NCBI RefSeq assembly: GCF_003984645.1
Contig: NZ_RWKI01000009.1
Location: forward strand, 174,951 to 238,950
Reading direction: 5' to 3'
From: Variovorax sp. MHTC-1
GTDB lineage: Bacteria; Pseudomonadota; Gammaproteobacteria; Burkholderiales; Burkholderiaceae_C
Length of the DNA stretch: 64,000 nucleotides
In this document: in pieces, positions 56,944 through 64,000 of the stretch
How positions within the stretch are numbered: position 1 is the stretch's first letter
Layout of the letters: each line of letters opens with the position of its first letter
Notes under the pieces: model-generated
Told to the model about the DNA's origin: nothing
The model's input: only the letters and a program-made list of their open reading frames with translations
The model's database searches: none
Made by a program: the position numbers and the translations under genes

Positions 56944-57627
56944 ATGGCCATCGACGACTCCCTCGCCATCAACGGCACGACGGGCAGCAGCTCGACGCAG
57001 AACAACAGCGTGAGCGGCGCCGACAGCGAGCAGCGCTTTCTCAAGCTGCTGGTGACGCAGCTCAACAACCAGGATCCGCTCAACCCGATGCAGAACGCCG
57101 AGCTCACCTCGCAGCTCGCGCAGATGAGCACCGTGAGCGGCATCGAGAAGCTCAACAGCACGCTCTCCGGCCTGGTGAACCAGACCGGCGCCAACCAGGT
57201 GCTGCAGGCGGCATCGCTGATCGGCTACAACGTGCTGTCGCCCGGCAACGAGATCGCCACCGTGGCCCCGGAAGCAGGCAAGGACCCCGCGATCGTGCCC
57301 TTCGCGGTGCAACTGCCGGGCTCGGCCGGCGACGTCGAGGTGAAGATCGTCGACGCCACGGGGAAGACGGTGCGCACGCTCGACCTCGGCTCGCTGCCCG
57401 AAGGCGTCAACGCCGTCACCTGGGACGGCAAGGCCGACGACGGCAGCGTCGCACCGGCCGGCAGCTACACCTTCACGGTGGCCGCCGACAACAACGGCAG
57501 CAGGGTCGAGGCGACCGCGCTCACCTTCGCGCAGGTGGCCGCCGTCAAGCAGGGCGCGAGTGGCGTCACGCTCGAGCTGGCCTCGGGCCGCAGCATCGGC
57601 CTGGCCGACGTCCGCATGTTCCTCTGA
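56944..57627 (+). CDS. flgD: Flagellar hook-cap assembly protein FlgD
   Basis: A 227-aa protein with the N-terminal cap motif RFLKLLVTQLNNQDPLNPMQ then NAELTSQLAQMSTVSGIEKL, and the C-terminal FlgD Ig-like domain NAVTWDGKADDGSVAPAGSYTFTV. It caps the growing hook so FlgE subunits can fold in place. Confidence 0.95.
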   Translation: MAIDDSLAINGTTGSSSTQNNSVSGADSEQRFLKLLVTQLNNQDPLNPMQNAELTSQLAQMSTVSGIEKLNSTLSGLVNQTGANQVLQAASLIGYNVLSPGNEIATVAPEAGKDPAIVPFAVQLPGSAGDVEVKIVDATGKTVRTLDLGSLPEGVNAVTWDGKADDGSVAPAGSYTFTVAADNNGSRVEATALTFAQVAAVKQGASGVTLELASGRSIGLADVRMFL

Positions 57628-57707
57628 GCCTTCCGCCTGACTTCTCCATCGGCGGAGGCCGTCGTGCTGCAAGCCGTTTCTTCATCGCCTCGAAATAAGG
57701 ATCGATC

Positions 57708-58922
57708 ATGAGTTTCTCCCAGGGCATCAGCGGCCTGTCCGTGGCCGCCGCCAACCTCGACGTCATCGGCAACAACATCGCCAACTCGGGCACGGTCGGC
57801 TTCAAGTCGGCCGCCGCGACCTTCCAGGACGTGTATGCCGGCTCGCGCATCGGCCTCGGCGCCTCGGTGGCCGGCGTGACGCAGAACTTCACGCAAGGCG
57901 TGACGCAGACCAGCAGCCGACCGCTAGACGTGGCCATCCTCAACGGCGACGGCTTCTTCCGCCTCTCCAGCCCGAGCGGCGAGATCATGTACTCGCGCAA
58001 CGGCCAGTTCACCAAGGACCAGGACGGCTACATCGTCAACGCCGCCGGCCTGCGGCTGACCGGCTTCGGCGTCTCGGCCACCGGCGGCATCGAAGGCGGC
58101 ACGCCCTCGGCGATCCGCATCCCGACCACCGCCATGGACCCGAAGGCCACCACCGGCGTGCAGGCCGAGTTCAACCTCGACTCGCGCAGCGTGACGCCCA
58201 CCAAGACGCCGTTCAACGTCACCGACTCGGACACCTACAACTACTCCAACGCGCTCGGGCCGGTCTACGACTCGCTGGGCAATCCGCACGAGCTGGGCGC
58301 CTATTTCGTGAAGACCGGCGCCAATGCCTGGGACGTCTACGGCGCGGCCGACGGTGCCGCGCTCAACGCCGGCGCGCCGATCGCCACCATGACCTTCGAT
58401 GCCAACGGCAAGCTGCTGACCCCCGCCGGCGGCACCATCACCCTGCCGGCGATGACCTTCCCCAACGGTTCGGCGGCGATGAACGTCACGGTCGACCTCT
58501 CGGGCACCACGCAGTTCGGCAACGCCAACGCGATCAACAAGCTCGTTCAGGACGGCTACACCTCGGGCACGCTGACCGCCTACTCGATCAACCCCGACGG
58601 CACCATCACCGGCAGGTTCTCCAACGAGAAGACCGAGCTGCTGGGCCAGGTGGTGCTGTCGAGCTTCGCCAATCCCAACGGCCTGGAGCCCAAGGGCAAC
58701 AACGTCTGGGCCGAGACCCAGGCCTCGGGCCAGGCGCTCACCGGCACGCCGGGCGCGGGCACCAAGCAGGGCTCGCTCGCCTCGGGCAAGCTGGAAGCCT
58801 CCAACGTCGACCTCACCTCCGAGCTCGTCAACCTGATCGTTGCCCAGCGCAGCTACCAGGCCAACGCGCAGACGGTGAAGACGCAGGATCAGGTCGTGCA
58901 GACCTTGATCAACATCCGCTGA
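57708..58922 (+). CDS. flgE: Flagellar hook protein FlgE
   Basis: A 404-aa hook subunit starting MSFSQGISGLSVAAANLDVI then GNNIANSGTVGFKSAAATFQ. A middle D1/D2 domain follows (KLVQDGYTSGTLTAYSINPDGTITGRFSNEKTELLGQVVLSSFANPNGL), and the end is VNLIVAQRSYQANAQTVKTQDQVVQTLINIR. The 80-bp gap from flgD includes an AAGGATCG ribosome site. Confidence 0.96.
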   Translation: MSFSQGISGLSVAAANLDVIGNNIANSGTVGFKSAAATFQDVYAGSRIGLGASVAGVTQNFTQGVTQTSSRPLDVAILNGDGFFRLSSPSGEIMYSRNGQFTKDQDGYIVNAAGLRLTGFGVSATGGIEGGTPSAIRIPTTAMDPKATTGVQAEFNLDSRSVTPTKTPFNVTDSDTYNYSNALGPVYDSLGNPHELGAYFVKTGANAWDVYGAADGAALNAGAPIATMTFDANGKLLTPAGGTITLPAMTFPNGSAAMNVTVDLSGTTQFGNANAINKLVQDGYTSGTLTAYSINPDGTITGRFSNEKTELLGQVVLSSFANPNGLEPKGNNVWAETQASGQALTGTPGAGTKQGSLASGKLEASNVDLTSELVNLIVAQRSYQANAQTVKTQDQVVQTLINIR

Positions 58923-58935
58923 TCGGGAGCCGGCA

Positions 58936-59679
58936 GTGGACCGCATGCTGTATGTCGCCATGAGCGGCGCCAAGCAGGCCATGGAGCAGCAGGCCTCGGT
59001 CGCCAACAACATGGCGAACGTCTCGACGCCGGGCTTTCGCGCGCAGGTCAACAGCTTCCGCGCGGTGCCGGTGGTCGGCGAGGAAGCGGCCACGCGCGCC
59101 TTCGTCGCCGCCACCACGCCCGGGGCCGACTTCAGCCAGGGTCCGCTCACGGAGACCGGCCGCGCCCTCGACGTCGCGGTGCGCGGCGACGGCTGGCTGG
59201 TGGTGCAGACGCCCGATGGCGGCGAGGCCTACACGCGGGTGGGCAACCTGCAGGTCGGCGCCGACGGCCAACTGCTGACCATGGGCGCGCGCCCGGTGGT
59301 CGGCGAGGGCGGCGCGCTGGTGGTGCCGCCGGGCTCGACGGTGCAGATTGCCGCCAACGGCGCCATCACGGCCCGCGGCGCCGGCGATCCGCTGGTCGGC
59401 GTGGCCGAAGTGGGGCGCCTGAAGCTGGTCAATCCGCCGGCGGCCGACCTGGTGCGCGGCGACGACGGGCTCTTTCGCATGCGCGATGGCCTGCCGCCGG
59501 CCGAGGCCGACGCGGCCGTGACGGTCGCCAGTGGCGTGGTCGAAGGCAGCAACGTCAACGCGGTCGAAGCCATGGTTTCGATGATCGCGCAGGCCCGCAG
59601 CTTCGAGATGCAGATGAAGTCGATGCAGACGGCGGACACCAACGCGCAGTCGGCCAACAAGTTGCTGGCGTACGGCTAG
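58936..59679 (+). CDS. flgF: Flagellar basal-body rod protein FlgF
   Basis: A 247-aa rod protein starting at GTG ([20 protein letters not shown] then [20 protein letters not shown]). The C-terminal end is [32 protein letters not shown]. It follows flgE by 13 bp with GGGAG upstream. Confidence 0.95.
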   Translation: MDRMLYVAMSGAKQAMEQQASVANNMANVSTPGFRAQVNSFRAVPVVGEEAATRAFVAATTPGADFSQGPLTETGRALDVAVRGDGWLVVQTPDGGEAYTRVGNLQVGADGQLLTMGARPVVGEGGALVVPPGSTVQIAANGAITARGAGDPLVGVAEVGRLKLVNPPAADLVRGDDGLFRMRDGLPPAEADAAVTVASGVVEGSNVNAVEAMVSMIAQARSFEMQMKSMQTADTNAQSANKLLAYG

Positions 59680-59704
59680 CCCAATCACCCAAAGGAACAT
59701 CACC

Positions 59705-60487
59705 ATGATGCGCTCGCTCTACGTCGCCAAGACCGGCCTCGAAGCCCAGCAGACCCAGCTCGACGTCGTGTCGAACAACCTCGCCAACGTCGGCACCACA
59801 GGCTTCAAGCGCAGCCGCGCCGTGTTCGAGGACCTGATGTACCAGAACCTGCGCCAGGTCGGCGGCCAGACCTCGGACCAGACGCGCCTGCCTTCGGGCC
59901 TGCAGGTCGGCACCGGCGTGCACGTGGTCGCGACCGAGCGCATCCACTCGCAGGGCAACATGACCAAGACCGACAGCCCGCGGGACGTCGCGATCAACGG
60001 CGCGGGCTTCTTCCAGGTGCTGATGCCCGACGGCACCACCTCGTACACGCGCGACGGCTCCTTCCAGACCGACCGCGACGGCCAGCTCGTCACTGCCAGC
60101 GGCTTCCTGATCCAGCCGGCGATCACGATTCCGCAGAACGCCACCAGCCTCACAGTCGGCCGCGACGGCATGGTCTCGGTGACGCAGGCCGGCAGCACCG
60201 CCACGGTGCAGGTCGGCCAGCTGCAGCTCGCCACCTTCCTCAATCCGGCCGGCCTGCAGAGCATGGGCGAGAACCTCTATGCGGAGACCGATTCCTCCGG
60301 TGCGCCCAACCAGCTGAACCCGGGCCTCGAAGGCGCCGGCACGCTGAGCCAGGGCTATGTCGAGGCCTCGAACGTCAACGTGGTGGAAGAGCTGGTCAAC
60401 ATGATCGCGACGCAGCGCGCCTACGAGATCAACAGCAAGGCGGTGCAAACCTCCGACCAGATGCTGCAGCGCCTCGCGCAACTATGA
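59705..60487 (+). CDS. flgG: Flagellar distal rod protein FlgG
   Basis: A 260-aa protein: [20 protein letters not shown] then [20 protein letters not shown], with the FlgG-type loop [26 protein letters not shown] and the end [36 protein letters not shown]. Its stop overlaps an ATG at 60484 (ATGA), which opens the flgH frame. Confidence 0.97.
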   Translation: MMRSLYVAKTGLEAQQTQLDVVSNNLANVGTTGFKRSRAVFEDLMYQNLRQVGGQTSDQTRLPSGLQVGTGVHVVATERIHSQGNMTKTDSPRDVAINGAGFFQVLMPDGTTSYTRDGSFQTDRDGQLVTASGFLIQPAITIPQNATSLTVGRDGMVSVTQAGSTATVQVGQLQLATFLNPAGLQSMGENLYAETDSSGAPNQLNPGLEGAGTLSQGYVEASNVNVVEELVNMIATQRAYEINSKAVQTSDQMLQRLAQL

Positions 60488-61353
60488 CCTCCCCCAGGCT
60501 TCGCGCACTTCGTGTCGCTCCGCCAACCCCCTCGCCGGGGGCGACACCCGCGGCCCGGCAAAGCCGGTTCCGCGGGGGCTTGTTGCTCTCCCCCAGGCTT
60601 CGCGCACTTCGTGTCGCTCCGCCAACCCCCTCGCCGGGGGCGACACCCGCGGCCCGGCAAAGCCGGTTCCGCGGTGTCCCTGGAAGGGGATTGGTGGCGC
60701 TGCTCGGTTTGGTGCTGGCCACCGGCTGCGCGCAGATCCCGCGCGAGCCGCTGGTGCACCAGCCGATGACGGCGCGCGCCAACACCTACGCGGCCTTGCC
60801 GGCGCCGCGCGCCAACGGCGCGATCTTCCGCGACGGTCCGGGCGCCAATGCGCTGTTCGAGGACCGCCGTCCGCGCAATGTCGGCGACATCCTGACCATC
60901 GTGATCAGCGAGCGGGTGAACGCGAGCAAGAATTCAGGCGCCAGTGCCAGCCGCACCGGCAGCATGACTGCTGACTTCCCGACCATTCCGAAGCTCCTGG
61001 GTGGCTTGCTCGACGGCCAGGACGCCAAGCTCTCCGGGGGCAACGTGCTCAGCGCCAAGGGCGGCGCGAATGCCAACAACACCTTCAACGGCGTGATCAC
61101 CGTCACCGTGGTCGATGTCATGCCCAACGGCAACCTGCTGGTTTCCGGCGAGAAGCAGATGGGCATCAACCAGGGCACCGAGTACATCCGCTTCTCGGGC
61201 GTGGTGAACCCGCGCACCGTGTCCGGCAGCAACACCGTGCCCTCGACCCTGGTGGCCGATGCGCGCATCGAATACACGGCCAAGGGCTACATCGACGAGG
61301 CCCAGCACATGGGCTGGATGCAGCGCTTCTTCCTGAACGTCATGCCCTTCTGA
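60484..61353 (+). CDS. flgH: Flagellar L-ring lipoprotein FlgH, with repeat-derived N-terminal extension
   Basis: The conserved part starts with a lipoprotein signal and lipobox ([20 protein letters not shown]) and runs through [24 protein letters not shown] and [27 protein letters not shown] to FFLNVMPF. From the ATG coupled to flgG (60484) the frame first crosses two 87-bp repeats, adding about 70 residues with a duplicated [20 protein letters not shown] segment. Alternatively, translation could start at TTG 60691 or GTG 60694 behind GGAAGGGG, which would leave a minimal signal peptide. The L ring is the outer-membrane bushing of the rod. Confidence 0.9.
   Translation: MTSPRLRALRVAPPTPSPGATPAARQSRFRGGLLLSPRLRALRVAPPTPSPGATPAARQSRFRGVPGRGLVALLGLVLATGCAQIPREPLVHQPMTARANTYAALPAPRANGAIFRDGPGANALFEDRRPRNVGDILTIVISERVNASKNSGASASRTGSMTADFPTIPKLLGGLLDGQDAKLSGGNVLSAKGGANANNTFNGVITVTVVDVMPNGNLLVSGEKQMGINQGTEYIRFSGVVNPRTVSGSNTVPSTLVADARIEYTAKGYIDEAQHMGWMQRFFLNVMPF
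60489..60575 (+). repeat. 87-bp palindromic repeat, copy A (flgG/flgH)
   Basis: The unit starts CTCCCCCAGGCTTCGCGCAC and ends GGTTCCGCGG. It contains a GTGTCGC...CCCCC/GGGGG...CGACAC hairpin and a CCGGC-AAA-GCCGG hairpin. Copy B follows after a 12-bp linker, so A and B form a dimer. Confidence 0.93.
60588..60674 (+). repeat. 87-bp palindromic repeat, copy B (flgG/flgH)
   Basis: Essentially identical to copy A at a 99-bp offset (equal to 33 codons), so both copies are read in the same frame and encode the same peptide in the FlgH extension. Confidence 0.93.
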
Positions 61354-61358
61354 TGGAC

Positions 61359-61444
61359 CTCCCCCAGTCTTCGCGCACTTCGTGTCGCTTCGCCAACCCC
61401 TCGCCGGGGGCGACACCGGCGGCCCGGCAAAGCCGGTTCCGCGG
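61359..61444 (+). repeat. 87-bp palindromic repeat, copy C (flgH/flgI)
   Basis: Same unit, one base shorter (four instead of five C before TCGCCGG), with CAGTCTTCGC for CAGGCTTCGC and ACCGGCGG for ACCCGCGG. It starts 5 bp after the flgH stop. Confidence 0.93.
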
Positions 61445-61456
61445 GGGCTTGTTGCT

Positions 61457-61543
61457 CTCCCCCAGTCTTCGCGCACTTCGTGTCGCTTCGCCAACCCCCT
61501 CGCCGGGGGCGACACCGGCGGCCCGGCAAAGCCGGTTCCGCGG
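61457..61543 (+). repeat. 87-bp palindromic repeat, copy D (flgH/flgI)
   Basis: Forms a dimer with copy C through the same linker (GGGCTTGTTGCT) as A and B. C and D share base changes not found in A and B, so each dimer has been homogenised or duplicated locally. Confidence 0.93.
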
Positions 61544-61570
61544 TGTCTCCCGAACAGAAAGAGTTATTCC

Positions 61571-62677
61571 ATGCGTTTCTTGCGTTCCGTGATCAGCCTC
61601 GCCGCGTTCTGCGCCCTCGCGCTGAGCGCGCCCGCGCAGGCCGAGCGCCTGAAGGAACTGGCCAGCATCCAGGGCGTGCGCGACAACCCGCTGATCGGCT
61701 ACGGGCTGATGGTCGGCCTCGACGGCACCGGCGACCAGACCATGCAGACGCCGTTCACGACGCAGAGCCTCAACAACATGCTGCAGCAGCTCGGCATCAC
61801 CATTCCGGCCGGCGTCAACATGCAGCTCAAGAACGTGGCGGCCGTGATGGTCACGGCCACGCTGCCTTCCTTCGCGCGGCCCGGCCAGAACATCGACGTG
61901 ACGGTGTCCTCGATGGGCAATGCCAAGAGCCTGCGCGGCGGCACCTTGCTGATGACGCCGCTCAAGGGCGTCGACGGCGCGACCTACGCCATTGCGCAGG
62001 GCAACATGGTGGTCGGCGGCGCCGGCGCCTCGGCCAGCGGCAGCCGGGTGCAGATCAACCAGCTCAGCTCGGGCCGCATTCCGGGCGGCGCGATGGTCGA
62101 GCGCAGCGTCGAGGCGCCGGTCGGCGGCGAAGGCATGTTCACGCTGGAGCTCAACCGCTCCGATTTCGGTACCGCGCAGCGCGCGGTCGAAGCGATCAAC
62201 CGCCAGTTCGGCCCCGGCACCGCCGACGCGATGGACGCCCGCGTGATCCGCGTGCGCGCGCCTGAGCCGCAGGAGCGCGTCGGCTTCCTCGCACGCCTCG
62301 AAGCGCTCGAAGTCACGCCCACCCAGGCGGTGGCGCGCGTGGTGATCAATGCGCGCACCGGCTCGGTGGTGATGAACCAGGCGGTGCGCGTCAACGACTG
62401 CGCGGTGGCGCACGGCAACCTCTCGGTGGTCATCAACACGGAGCCGGTGATCAGCCAGCCCGGCCCCTTCTCGGGCGGCAGCACGGTCGCCACGCAAACC
62501 TCGCAGATCTCGATCGCGCAGGGCGGCGGCGCGCTGCAGATGGTGCGCGGCGGGGCATCGCTCTCCGACGTGATCAAGGGCCTCAACAGCCTGGGCGCCA
62601 ATCCGCAGGACCTGGTGTCCATCCTGCAGGCCATGAAGACCGCCGGCGCGCTGCGCGCCGAACTCGAGATCATATGA
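61571..62677 (+). CDS. flgI: Flagellar P-ring protein FlgI
   Basis: A 368-aa periplasmic ring protein. The signal peptide is [24 protein letters not shown], then [39 protein letters not shown], and the end [37 protein letters not shown]. Length matches the family. AAAGAG lies 8 bases before the ATG. The frame is open upstream only because it reads through the C/D repeats. Confidence 0.97.
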   Translation: MRFLRSVISLAAFCALALSAPAQAERLKELASIQGVRDNPLIGYGLMVGLDGTGDQTMQTPFTTQSLNNMLQQLGITIPAGVNMQLKNVAAVMVTATLPSFARPGQNIDVTVSSMGNAKSLRGGTLLMTPLKGVDGATYAIAQGNMVVGGAGASASGSRVQINQLSSGRIPGGAMVERSVEAPVGGEGMFTLELNRSDFGTAQRAVEAINRQFGPGTADAMDARVIRVRAPEPQERVGFLARLEALEVTPTQAVARVVINARTGSVVMNQAVRVNDCAVAHGNLSVVINTEPVISQPGPFSGGSTVATQTSQISIAQGGGALQMVRGGASLSDVIKGLNSLGANPQDLVSILQAMKTAGALRAELEII

Positions 62678-62681
62678 AGCC

Positions 62682-62768
62682 CACCCCCAGGCTTCGCGCA
62701 CTTCGTGTCGCTGCGCCAACCCCCTTGCAGGGGGCAACACCAGCGGCCCGGCAAAGCCGGTTCCGCGG
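62682..62768 (+). repeat. 87-bp palindromic repeat, copy E (flgI/flgJ)
   Basis: A single, more diverged copy (starts CACCCCCAGG, inner hairpin CCCCCTTGCAGGGGG) 4 bp after the flgI stop. It is the same orientation as A-D. Confidence 0.9.
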
Positions 62769-62847
62769 TGTTTTCCGAACGGGCCTGGCTTCGCCGGCCG
62801 CGTTGTCTCCTGAGTCTTGGCTCACACGCACCGCGAGGGACAGCTGA

Positions 62848-63819
62848 ATGGCAATTCTTGATGCGAGAAGCGGCGCGCTCGACCAGCGCTTTGCGCTCGA
62901 CGTGCAGGGCGTCGATGCGCTGCGGCGCACCGTGCGCAACTCGCCCGAAGAGGGCCTGAAGCAGGTCTCGCGGCAGTTCGAGGCGCTGTTCATGAACATG
63001 GTGCTGAAGAGCATGCGCGAGGCCACGCCGTCCAGCGGCCTGCTCGAGAGCCGCAACGAGAAGGTCTACATGTCCATGCTCGACCAGCAGCTTTCGCAGA
63101 ACCTCTCGGGGCGCGGCGTCGGGCTGGCCGAGGCGATGCTCGCGCAGCTGAGCCGCAACGCGGCCTCGGGTGCGCCGGCCGACGGCGATGCCGGGGCCAT
63201 GCCGCTCGACCCGCTTGCCGGCTTTCCGCTGAAGCCGCAGGCCGGCGTTCCGCTCGGTTCCTCGCCGCCCCAGGGCGCAGCGGCCACCCGGCGTTCGGCG
63301 CCGGTGGACCTGAGCGTCTACCAGAACAACGGCGAGCGTCCCTCGCCGGCCGCGATGGCTTCGCTCCAAGGGAAGGTGGACAGCTTCGTGCAGCGCATGG
63401 GCGGCTCCGCGCAGGCGGCCAGCGAGGCCAGCGGCGTGCCCGCGCCGCTGATCCTGGCGCAGGCCGCGCTCGAATCCGGCTGGGGCAAACGCGAGATCCG
63501 CGCCGACGACGGCACGCAGAGCTTCAACCTGTTCGGCATCAAGGCCGACCGCGGCTGGAAGGGCCCGGTGGCGGAGACCACCACCACCGAATACGTCGAC
63601 GGCGAGCCGCAGAAAGTGCGCGCCAAGTTCAGGGCCTACGGCTCCTACGACGAGGCCTTCACCGACTACGCGAAGTTCATCACGCGCAACCCGCGCTACG
63701 CCAACGTGCTGGCCACGGACGACCCGGCCGAGGCCGCGCACGGCCTGCAGAAGGCGGGCTACGCGACCGATCCGCAGTACGGGCAGAAGCTCGTTCGGAT
63801 CATGCAGAAATTCACATAG
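62848..63819 (+). CDS. flgJ: Flagellar rod-cap protein and peptidoglycan hydrolase FlgJ
   Basis: A 323-aa bifunctional protein. The N-terminal rod-binding domain has [20 protein letters not shown] then [20 protein letters not shown], and a linker rich in Pro/Ala follows. The C-terminal glucosaminidase-like domain has [24 protein letters not shown] (catalytic Glu in ALESGWG), [17 protein letters not shown] and [16 protein letters not shown]. It caps the rod and opens the peptidoglycan for it. GAGGGAC precedes the ATG. Confidence 0.96.
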   Translation: MAILDARSGALDQRFALDVQGVDALRRTVRNSPEEGLKQVSRQFEALFMNMVLKSMREATPSSGLLESRNEKVYMSMLDQQLSQNLSGRGVGLAEAMLAQLSRNAASGAPADGDAGAMPLDPLAGFPLKPQAGVPLGSSPPQGAAATRRSAPVDLSVYQNNGERPSPAAMASLQGKVDSFVQRMGGSAQAASEASGVPAPLILAQAALESGWGKREIRADDGTQSFNLFGIKADRGWKGPVAETTTTEYVDGEPQKVRAKFRAYGSYDEAFTDYAKFITRNPRYANVLATDDPAEAAHGLQKAGYATDPQYGQKLVRIMQKFT

Positions 63820-63841
63820 GACATCCAAAGGAGCAAGCACC

Positions 63842-64000
63842 ATGGCAGAGATCACCAGCCTTCATCAGCACGCGAGCGCCCCGGTGCTCGCCAACGCCAA
63901 CCGCCTCGAGGTAGTCACCTTCACGCTGGGCGAGGAGGAGTACGGCATCGACATCCAGAAGGTGCAGGAGCTGCGCGGCTACGACGCGGTGACGCGCATT
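63842..64000 (+). CDS. cheW: Chemotaxis coupling protein CheW (N-terminal part, runs off the window)
   Basis: The first 53 codons read [20 protein letters not shown] then [20 protein letters not shown] and [13 protein letters not shown], the CheW start. CheW links chemoreceptors to CheA. AAAGGAGCAAG precedes the ATG, 22 bp after the flgJ stop, so it is in the same unit. The hook-filament genes flgK and flgL, often next after flgJ, are not here. Confidence 0.9.
   Translation, partial: MAEITSLHQHASAPVLANANRLEVVTFTLGEEEYGIDIQKVQELRGYDAVTRI

Noticed and set aside
60489..62768. Regularly repeated ~87-bp units as a CRISPR array
   Set aside because: Units are too long, themselves palindromic, separated by identical linkers or whole genes rather than unique spacers, and no cas genes are present.

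Overview
The window is high-GC betaproteobacterial chromosome. Gene content, protein sequence style and the repeat families point to Comamonadaceae, most likely Variovorax or a close relative. That assignment is an inference from recognised families; no search was run. I saw no rRNA, tRNA or CRISPR.

Layout. 1-3.8 kb (minus strand): the end of an ABC-ATPase gene, a DUF2796/ZrgA-like periplasmic protein, a two-domain sulfurtransferase, an EamA transporter and a Rieske oxygenase. 4.0-7.1 kb: xseB-ispA-dxs, feeding isoprenoid synthesis. 7.2-10.7 kb: a TRAP transporter whose binding protein faces its permease genes across a bidirectional terminator. 10.9-24.8 kb: mostly single housekeeping or accessory genes (EgtB/SenA-like enzyme, TetR, dcd, ypfJ-like, rhlE, apaH, CNNM/CBS protein, nuclease, lipoprotein, DHH phosphoesterase, class II ribonucleotide reductase, GST). 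24.8-28.5 kb is a decaying stretch: a LanC-like gene cut by a 266-bp MITE-like element, a metallo-beta-lactamase remnant and little else. An ABC permease remnant lies earlier, at 19.9 kb.

28.56-41.8 kb is a complete-looking Tad/Flp pilus locus of visibly lower GC: three small pilins, prepilin peptidase, CpaB, secretin, lipoprotein, three TadE/G-type pseudopilins, TadZ, TadA, TadB and TadC. A convergent histidine kinase/NarL-type regulator pair follows and is a plausible controller.

42.2-53.2 kb reads as one organosulfonate module. SuyAB would cleave sulfolactate to pyruvate and sulfite. SlcC and ComC would interconvert the two enantiomers through sulfopyruvate, and a Bug-type binding protein could capture substrate. 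A GntR regulator (SuyR-like) is divergent from suyA across a perfect 16-bp palindrome. Next to it, a YeiE-like LysR regulator (the family includes a sulfite sensor) is divergent from soeABC, a cytoplasm-facing membrane-anchored molybdenum sulfite dehydrogenase. Together they would release, sense and oxidise sulfite.

54.4-64 kb is a flagellar cluster: flgN-flgM and flgA on minus, flgBCDEFGHIJ on plus, then the start of a cheW. A near-consensus sigma-28 promoter precedes flgM. Five copies of an 87-bp palindromic repeat sit at three consecutive junctions (flgG/H, flgH/I, flgI/J), and two of them are read into the FlgH N-terminus. A different palindromic repeat is read in frame into soeB.
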